Origin: Euperipatoides rowelli
Lineage: Eukaryota; Onychophora; Udeonychophora; Euonychophora; Peripatopsidae
Strand: one strand, 5' to 3'
Assembly (NCBI GenBank): GCA_003024985.2
Contig: PXIH01S0017238.1
Length of the DNA stretch: 13,638 bases
Part shown: piece by piece, positions 8,310-13,638 of the stretch
Position numbering within the stretch: position 1 is the first letter of the stretch
How the letters are laid out: each line of letters starts with the position of its first letter
Program-made: the position numbers and the translations under genes
The notes under the pieces: generated by a model
Database searches by the model: none
What the model was told of the DNA's origin: nothing
What the model saw: only the letters and a program-made list of their open reading frames with translations

Positions 8310-8953
8310 TTAAAGGTCAAATGTAATGGATTTTTTTTTATTTTCAAAGATTTTTACTAAAAAAAAAATATCCACTAGAAAAATAAAAAAAATAGTTATT
8401 TACAATTCAATTTTTAAAATAATTGACTTTAGCTCCTCCCCCTTAAAACAACATTGTCCACTATATACACCAGGTGAGATATTTTGTGATGTCATAGACT
8501 AGAAATGAATAGAGCTTGCCATGCTTAACTATAGAATATTTGCTATCTTTGTCAGCTTAAAGCTGGAAATCATATGGACTAAGTATTTAAATACAAATAA
8601 AAAATCCTAATCAAATTCATCCTTTGTGCTATTATGATCCAATTTGTTTTTTTTTAAAAATCAAAATGACCTTTAATACAGATTGAAAACACTTCTATTT
8701 ACATGTTAAATCATTACAAAGAAAACAGCTGTAGAGACTGTTTCGTCAACAAATTAATCTCAGACCCAAAAAAATGTGAAAGTTTCAATTTGTTATCTCA
8801 GACTGAGGATAACAATAGTCTTCATTTTATCTTTAAATAACTTTTTTTTTATGCATTTTAAATTATTTTTTCCAGTGGAATTTTTTTTTTGTAATTATCT
8901 TTGAAAATCCATAATTAAAAAAAATTAAAAAATCCGTTACACTTGACCTTTAA
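8310..8953. mobile_element. piggyBac-like MITE (636 bp) flanked by TTAA
   Basis: The left end reads TTAA|AGGTCAAATGTAATGG and the right end, on the minus strand, reads TTAA|AGGTCAAGTGTAACGG. The flanking TTAA sites lie at 8310-8313 and 8950-8953, which fits a piggyBac-type target duplication. Homology of the ends continues inward for roughly 90-110 bp with indels: shared GGATTTTTT, TTTTCAAAGAT, TTAC, TCCACT(A/G)GAAAAA and AGTTATTTA. The interior has no open frame of note, so it is non-autonomous. The TTAAAGGTCAA end resembles a MITE family I associate with echinoderm genomes, from memory and unverified. Confidence 0.75.
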
Positions 8954-10825
8954 ATTTAGTCACAAGATTAATATTTGAAGTCACAGCACCAATTATTAAT
9001 TTTACGGACAAAATAAATTAGAGTAGACATACAGGTTTGTTATGGAATAAGTTAAAATCCAGTCAAAACAAACAGAAGTAAATTTCTAAAGTTCTATCAA
9101 AAAGAAGTCAAGTACAATAATATTGTCAGTCCAGACAAACATGCAGCACTTACGTGAAAGTCCTTATATTGTTTAGAGTAATTATCCTCACAATGAGGAT
9201 CCAAGATTTGAACAAAAGATCAGAACTTGTTATTGTGAAATTTGGAATAAACTACAGAAAATAAAAATAAATCAGTATATAGCCTTTTTAAATAATTCAG
9301 AGTAGGCAATAACTGTCACAACACAAATGAAAATATGAATATTCAAGAGAGTAGACCATATAAAACTTAACCATATAAACATTTAAATTTTAAAACTTTT
9401 AAAATGCTTAGAATGTAAATAAACAATGCAAAATGTTTATATTACATTTTTTTTAATATCTACTACTGTCACCGTCGTGAATTTAAACATGTGAATATGA
9501 AAAAAAAAAAAACCCTCACAAAATTTTATATCCACAAATATTTTGATGCATGGTAGGCCTATACAATTTGCTAGTTCTTTGCCACATTTTTTTTTTTTTA
9601 AATATGTCTAGATTTGACTTTTTTTACTGATTATGCCAAGTTGTAATTATGAGCTTAATATGGGGAATGGCATATTAAATGATCGAATGCAGTGTGACCG
9701 TAACTTTGTCTGGTTAGAGTGCAAAATCATCGTTTGTAGATCTGAATTTTCCTGGAGATGAACTCCAATTTCCAAGATTAAATACTGTATGGTTCATAAA
9801 TACTGTATATAAGTATGATTTGACTTTAGTATTCAAATAGAATATTAGATAATATTGCGAAACATATTTCTAAAGCATTTTTAGCACTAAGAGGTTTTTA
9901 AACACTGGCTTTGATGTAAAGGACGGAGCTCCGACTGGAATCTTGCTATCGATATGTCGGTGATCGATTAGCTGGAAGAAAATCTTAGAAATTCTAGGTT
10001 GGTTGCTTGGATTCTACTTTGGCTATTGAATTGTATTTGAGAATACTGATTTGGTTTGTATTTGGATGGGTCAACGGTAGCCTAGGAATGGGCTATCAGT
10101 TTCAGGTTAACGATTGCATTGGCTGGATCAAATGTCATTATTAACAGTAGGTGGGTGAGCAAGGTGTCTTGATGGTCGAAGGTTGCATGATGAGTACTGA
10201 TGATGATCCCCTTTTACACCTAGAGAAGGATTGAAGATCCTGAGCTGATAAGCATTGGGTGTTTATTGATCCAATCCATCTAGGAATGATACAATCAGAA
10301 TCAAGAGACTTGCTTTCACTCCAGTCAGTATATATTTATTTAAATTTATATCAGTGTCAGTTCAATCCCAATAAACTTGTTTGTTTGGTTGTCATGACTT
10401 TGTGCTAGGCAGGCTGACATTTCCAATGAAGATTGGAATGTTTTTGATTTGTTAAGAGAGTTTAGTTTTAAAAATGTTATTTTAAAATAGTTTAGACAGA
10501 TTTCACAGCTTTGTATAAAGTTTGGAAGGATTAATTTGATGAACTTCAGTAATAGTGTTCTGCTGCTCCATAAGTCCTTAAATGAACACATTGAAGACAC
10601 AGTGTCAATAAAATAGTCTTGATTGCCACATTATAAATAAATGCCACTGAATCTCTTTAGTGTTCTAAAGAACAATGTATTTTATAATTGTGTCCAAATT
10701 CTACAAAGTGCTAATTACAACAGTAAATATATTTAAACATATAAAATCTATATTAGACCTGCATGTGTTGAAAACCTATAGTATGAATAGATATACTGTA
10801 GTAAGAAAACAATATTCAGGTGTTT
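8954..10825. other. Intergenic region with a GC-shifted patch
   Basis: 8954-9890 is very AT-rich and empty. From about 9900 to 10340 the GC content rises and the plus strand becomes G/T-rich (TCGATATGTCGGTGATCG, GGTTGGTTGC, GGTGGGTGAGC). From about 10388 to 10610 one plus-strand frame reads through with a single stop (including ADISNEDWNVFDLLREFSF and NSVLLLHKSLNEHIEDTV). I recognise neither segment. Lying just before a LINE endonuclease, they could be decayed 5' LINE sequence or an older gene remnant. Confidence 0.35.
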
Positions 10826-11403
10826 GATATGGACGTAGAAGAAGTGGAGTCTCTATGGTTAACAATCAACATACAGTAAGTGATAAAAAATATATTTTGG
10901 GAGCGATATACAGACCAAATAATTCTAATGATGTTGATCTAAGTATTATATCTATTTTAGAGATAAGAGTTTAGTTGTATTCAGAATGTATAAATATTCA
11001 GATTATTTATTGATATGGGATTTTAACTCCCACTTATTGATTGGGAACAGAAGATGTGCAAATATCCACAACATTATTTTGGTCAGAAGTTTTATGATTT
11101 TTGTTTATATAATGATTTGTATCAATTAATAGACCAAAATACTAGATTTAGGAGAGGTAATGAGGCCAGATTGGACCTGATTGTCACTCTTGATACTAGT
11201 TTAATATAAAATATCATCATAACTGATCCTATAGGTAAAAGCGGCCATAGTAAGATTATTTTTGAAGTGAGAGGTAATAATATTCAATATAATAAGTCTC
11301 CTGCAATAATTTATAATTTTAAAGGGGCAGATTATATAATGATTTTCTTGACTTGATAGATCTTTCTGATCTTTTTCATGAAACAAATAAAATTGAAGTT
11401 GGG
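10826..11403 (+). mobile_element. LINE ORF2 endonuclease domain, decayed, 5'-truncated
   Basis: Recognisable in shifting frames: DMDVEEVESLWLTINI, then YILGAIYRPNNSNDVDL, then LLIWDFNSHLLIGN (the usual GDFN block with its G lost), then YDFCLYNDLYQLIDQN, GNEARLDLIVTLDTSLI and DPIGKSGHSKIIFEV. This is the block order of the apurinic-like endonuclease of Jockey/CR1/L2-type non-LTR retrotransposons. The terminal SDH catalytic motif reads SGH, so the key Asp is gone. At least two frameshifts and several stops make it inactive. The linker DFLDLIDLSDLFHETNK follows. The sequence breaks at 11403 and its logical continuation is at about 12306. Confidence 0.82.
11027..11137 (+). repeat. Left arm of a 111-bp inverted repeat in the endonuclease segment
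   Basis: Reverse complement of 11404-11514, with only two mismatches that I can find (about 98% identity). It spans the part of the LINE endonuclease from CTCCCACTTATTGATTGGGA to TCAATTAATAGACCAA. The 266-bp interval (11138-11403) is the rest of the endonuclease and the linker. A read-through transcript would fold into a long double-stranded stem. Confidence 0.92.
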
Positions 11404-11514
11404 TTGGTCTATTAATTGATACAAATCATTATATAAACAAAAATCATAAAACTTTTGACCAAAAGAATGTTGTGGATATTTGCACATCTTCTGTTCCCAA
11501 TCAATAAGTGGGAG
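11404..11514 (-). repeat. Right arm of the 111-bp inverted repeat
   Basis: Inverted copy of the LINE endonuclease segment at 11027-11137, starting TTGGTCTATTAATTGATAC and ending CAATAAGTGGGAG. It abruptly replaces the expected continuation of the plus-strand ORF2 linker. On its other side it is followed within about 25 bp by the 3' tail of a minus-strand LINE. Confidence 0.92.
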
Positions 11515-11536
11515 GTTAAATATTCTTTTATATGGA

Positions 11537-12058
11537 TTATTTATTTATTTATTTCAAAATACATGATGTCATATTTGACTTTTACATGGAGGATCAAATA
11601 CAAATATATTAAAATTCAACAATTGAAATGTNNNANAAAAANAANAGAAAATTACATCATATTACAAACAAAAATTATATGAAATCAACAAAAAATTATC
11701 CAAATCGAGCTTAAATTTATGAAATGATTTATTAGTAACAATATTAGTGGGTAAGNCATTCCAAATATTTATATTTCTAAAAAAAATTGTTTTTTCTTCT
11801 TTTTTGTTTTTCTATTTTCAATAAATATCTTATAAGAATGGCCTAGTTGACCCAATCTAACATTAACAACAAACAATTCATCCATGTTCTCCTTAATAAC
11901 TAATTCCTAAAATAAAAAAATAAGATCACCTCTGATCAGTCTAACATGAGGTAACATTATATCTTTCAATAATGACAATCTATTACTATAATTTTTATTT
12001 TCAAAACCATAAATTAATTTAGTAAAACNTCTAAATTGTTTTGCAATTGCATCCGAAT
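11537..12058 (-). mobile_element. 3' end of a LINE (C-terminus of ORF2, 3' UTR, TTTA-type tail)
   Basis: The minus strand encodes SDAIAKQFR, FTKLIYGFENKNYSNRLSLL, KDIMLPHVRLIRGDLIF, DELFVVNVRLGQLGHSYKIF and, after a frameshift, FFRNINIWN-LPTNIVTNKSF. The stop is at 11664-11662. This is the characteristic C-terminus of LINE ORF2 (RRLRGD..., RGHSYKL..., FF..R..N.WN.LP, then S...FK..LD). A short 3' UTR follows, and an (AAAT)n-type tail (plus-strand TTTA repeats, about 11537-11554) marks the 3' terminus. In-frame stops and the frameshift show it is dead. It is severely 5'-truncated, as LINE copies usually are. Several N bases (11632-11645, 11756, 12029) fall inside it. Confidence 0.82.
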
Positions 12059-12199
12059 TTTTTTTTTATATAAAATATAAGTTGCAGTAGAACACTAAGT
12101 GTAAATGGGTAATAAAAAAGTATAATAAAAGTATAGATAGGTTTTATTCTGGCTTTTTTAACTCTAATAGAGTAAATCTATTTTTGATTTTTTTTTCAG
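12059..12199 (+). other. Intron-like flank ending in a strong splice acceptor
   Basis: AT-rich and non-coding. It ends in a long T tract and TTTTTTTTTCAG (AG at 12198-12199) directly before the DUS1L-like exon. A genuine polypyrimidine tract means the exon came here as genomic DNA with part of its intron, not as a processed retrocopy. Confidence 0.55.
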
Positions 12200-12305
12200 A
12201 CAATGTTAATATCCCAGTGTTTGCAAATGGAAACATACAATACCTTAGTGATGTCTATCGCTGCTTAAAAGAAACCGGTGTGGATGGTGAACATTATGAC
12301 TGCAG
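12200..12305 (+). pseudogene. DUS1L: Isolated, frameshifted exon of tRNA-dihydrouridine synthase 1-like (DUS1L)
   Basis: After the acceptor, frame 3 encodes [19 protein letters not shown] and then [10 protein letters not shown]. This closely matches the FMN-barrel segment of Dus1/DUS1L enzymes ([10 protein letters not shown]...DV..CL..TGV.GVM.AEG), which reduce U16/U17 of tRNA to dihydrouridine. After GVDG the family has VM(S/T)AEG. Here the DNA reads GGT-GAACATT-ATGACTGCAG, with four extra bases, so MTA is present but out of frame. The segment ends CAG|GTTTGA, which could be a donor. No other DUS1L exon is visible, and LINE sequence begins within about 15 bp. It is either a captured, dead exon, or a real exon carrying a sequencing error in a transposon-riddled intron. 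The exon identity is fairly secure, its status is not. Confidence 0.62.
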
Positions 12306-12890
12306 GTTTGATAAAGGGTTTTAATGAGTGCATTGACCTTGTAATAAAAATTTTTTGTGGATATTTTAAACAATGAGATTAAAAAAAAAAGAAGGAAAAT
12401 CAGAGATGGATGAACAAATTCTTAATATTAAAATGCAAAGAAAAAATAAACTTTTAAAGGCATATCAACAGAACAAAACTTCAGACTCATACAACAAATA
12501 CAAAAAAAAATAGGAATCTAACAAAGAAACTGATGTCAGAATAGATACTTATATGAAATAAAGCTGCTAGAGAGTAATAAAGATCTAAATTGTAATATAT
12601 TCAAACTCCTAAAAAAATCTAAAAACAATAATCATGTTAAAGCATTGAAAATAAATGACACATTAATCATAAATAATATTGACATTGGGAATAGATTTGC
12701 TTTACAATTTACTAGATTTAATTCTAACAATTACAATAAAGTAGATACAGTATAAGCAAAAATCCTTCAAACAATATACAGTATGGTTCACCGATGCCTT
12801 TGAAGTTAGTAATATTATACGAAGCCTAAAAAATACGCTTTCTTATGGGAGTGACAAAATTCCAATTTTTTTTCATAAAGAATTGTTGTA
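12306..12890 (+). mobile_element. LINE ORF2 linker and start of reverse transcriptase, decayed
   Basis: Continues the ORF2 order broken at 11403. In several frames it reads [12 protein letters not shown], then DEQILNIKMQRKNKLLKAYQ, then SDSYNKYKKK, IFKLLKKSKNNNHVKALKIN, IIGN-like FALQFTRFNSNNYNKV, and finally FEVSNIIRSLKNTLSYGSDK with IPIFFHKELL. This is the standard path from the endonuclease-RT linker (basic, Lys-rich) to the first RT block (E...II..LK...S.G.D.IP). Multiple stops and frameshifts make it inactive. It is lost after about 12890, before the catalytic palm motifs, next to an N at 12903. Confidence 0.78.
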
Positions 12891-13450
12891 ACATGACCAA
12901 ATNGCATCTCCAATAGAAATGCAATCTGGCCATCTTACATGCTTTATCTCAGCAACAGTGCCATTACAAATATCTCTGATAATGATATGCTTATGTATTA
13001 CTAATTATTATGATAATATGGCTGACAGGACATGTTGTCCAACATAAGAAACAATATGATCAGCTGACAGATATTGGTTGTGTTACAGTATACTGTATAT
13101 ATGTATATACAGTATACATCCTAATTATATTATGTACTATGTAATAATATCAATAATGTGTGCTAAGACCCCCTAGTGCTACCCCAACTAACTAATAATA
13201 ATAATGAACTATCATAATAAAATGTGTGGTCTGTAATAGTGGCAGTAATATTATCATAACTTACCTCAAATGAGAAACACGTTTTTGTGACTTCTTGCTT
13301 CCAGTCTTTTTAGGCCTTGCTGGCCTAAAGCCTGACTTCCATAACTCACTAACACAAGCTTAGCCTGCACGGACCGTATTGTAAGTTAATGGGACTACTT
13401 TACAAAAGAACTCTTAGCTTTACTTGCAATAGGCTAATAAGAAATGCAAT
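12891..13450. other. AT-rich stretch with a near-palindrome and no gene
   Basis: No coding sequence that I can support. It contains the 30-bp palindrome listed next. A good minus-strand donor motif (TTTGAG|GTAAGT, exon side from about 13265) is preceded by a 28-codon open frame rich in Lys/Arg (including RPKKTGSKKSQKR). I could not link it to any gene. Confidence 0.4.
13088..13117. repeat. 30-bp TACTGTA-based palindrome
   Basis: Perfect 14-bp arms (GTATACTGTATATA and its reverse complement TATATACAGTATAC) around a 2-nt TG centre. It contains the heptamer TACTGTA/TACAGTA, which recurs about 25 times in this window. Confidence 0.9.
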
Positions 13451-13453
13451 AAG

Positions 13454-13527
13454 CCAATAATGATGAGCTCTTTGTAATTTGCCTGCAACCTGAATCCTTC
13501 TGGAATGCAGGCAAATACTATAAATAG
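13454..13527 (+). promoter_or_regulatory. Candidate Pol II promoter (CCAAT and TATA boxes)
   Basis: CCAAT at 13454-13458 and TATAAATAG at 13519-13527 are about 65 bp apart, a normal promoter geometry that would put the start near 13549. Between them is a hairpin with perfect 11-bp arms (ATTTGCCTGCA 13477-13487 and TGCAGGCAAAT 13506-13516), bracketed by two GAGCTC sites (13465-13470, 13530-13535). Local GC content is higher than in the neighbouring 500 bp. The transcribed region would run off the right edge. Confidence 0.4.
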
Positions 13528-13535
13528 CAGAGCTC

Positions 13536-13567
13536 ACTTTTGTTCAGGATGTTCCCTGAACAAAAGT
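13536..13567 (+). other. Hairpin 1 downstream of the TATA box
   Basis: Perfect 13-bp arms, ACTTTTGTTCAGG (13536-13548) and CCTGAACAAAAGT (13555-13567), with a 6-nt loop ATGTTC. It starts 9 nt after the TATA-like element. Its right arm shares AAAGT with the left arm of hairpin 2, so the two folds compete. Confidence 0.75.
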
Positions 13568-13618
13568 AATGATCAGGGAGGATGTTCCAGCCAGGGCATC
13601 ATCCCTGATCATTACTTT
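13563..13618 (+). other. Hairpin 2: 25-position stem, miRNA-precursor-like
   Basis: Arms 13563-13579 (AAAGTAATGATCAGGGA) and 13602-13618 are perfectly complementary over 17 bp. After one G/A mismatch, 13581-13587 pairs with 13594-13600 over seven more positions, counting two G-T wobbles. The loop is CAGCCA. So 24 of 25 positions pair in a 56-nt hairpin, with a possible 3-bp extension past a bulged A. The motif GGATGTTCC occurs in both hairpins. It could be a small-RNA precursor, a foldback element end, or a structured 5' UTR. Confidence 0.6.
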
Positions 13619-13638
13619 GTTATCTCCAGTACAATACA

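Noticed and set aside
10346-10600. 84-codon minus-strand open frame
   Set aside because: The opposite strand has a more coding-like frame over the same bases, and no domain is recognisable on the minus strand.
11201-11386. Minus-strand open frame opposite the LINE endonuclease
   Set aside because: Antisense shadow of the plus-strand endonuclease remnant.
11455-11682. Plus-strand open frame over the inverted arm and LINE tail
   Set aside because: It translates antisense LINE sequence and the N-containing 3' UTR; not a gene.
13265-13348. Minus-strand exon ending at a TTTGAG|GTAAGT donor
   Set aside because: The donor is good, but the 28-codon frame upstream starts at a stop, has no clear acceptor or start codon, and its Lys/Arg-rich peptide matches nothing I know.

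Overview
The window looks like AT-rich, intron-bearing animal DNA, most likely from a marine deuterostome invertebrate such as an echinoderm. Coding sequence is sparse. There are spliceosomal-type GT/AG signals, many transposon fragments, and one clear metazoan gene on the minus strand, a CDK2AP1/CDK2AP2 (DOC-1) homologue. The echinoderm suggestion rests on general texture and on a TTAA-flanked MITE whose AGGTCAA ends recall a family I associate with echinoderms; it is an inference.

Layout. (1) 1-1640 is built from a modular repeat of about 155 bp: three direct tandem copies (509-988), reverse-oriented copies on both sides, and a 65-bp near-perfect palindrome at 182-246. (2) 1641-5000 is AT-rich and mostly non-coding. 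It holds a possible terminal exon (1935-2140), C/G homopolymer runs and a nest of palindromes at 3283-3355. (3) About 5027-5710 is the CDK2AP gene on the minus strand: a 5' exon carrying a 27-codon upstream ORF, an 85-bp intron, and one exon with the whole 106-residue protein. (4) 5711-8310 has one hAT-like terminus and otherwise nothing I recognise. (5) 8314-8949 is a 636-bp MITE with long imperfect terminal inverted repeats between two TTAA sites. (6) 8954-10800 is intergenic with a GC-shifted patch. (7) 10826-12890 is a decayed LINE ORF2 on the plus strand (endonuclease, linker, start of reverse transcriptase). About 900 bp of foreign material splits it: an inverted copy of 111 bp of its own endonuclease, the 3' end of a minus-strand LINE with a TTTA-type tail, and an isolated exon of a tRNA-dihydrouridine synthase (DUS1L-type) with a 4-nt frameshift. 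(8) 13400-13638 has CCAAT and TATA boxes followed by two overlapping hairpins, possibly the start of a transcript that runs off the right edge.

The only gene with solid support is CDK2AP, a small subunit of the NuRD chromatin-remodelling complex in other animals. The rest is repeat biology. The most interesting parts are the composite LINE/DUS1L block, the long LINE-derived inverted repeat, the modular array, the same-frame upstream ORF of CDK2AP, and the hairpin pair at the right edge. The ambiguous bases (N) all lie in or next to the LINE block, so part of its complexity may be an assembly artefact.
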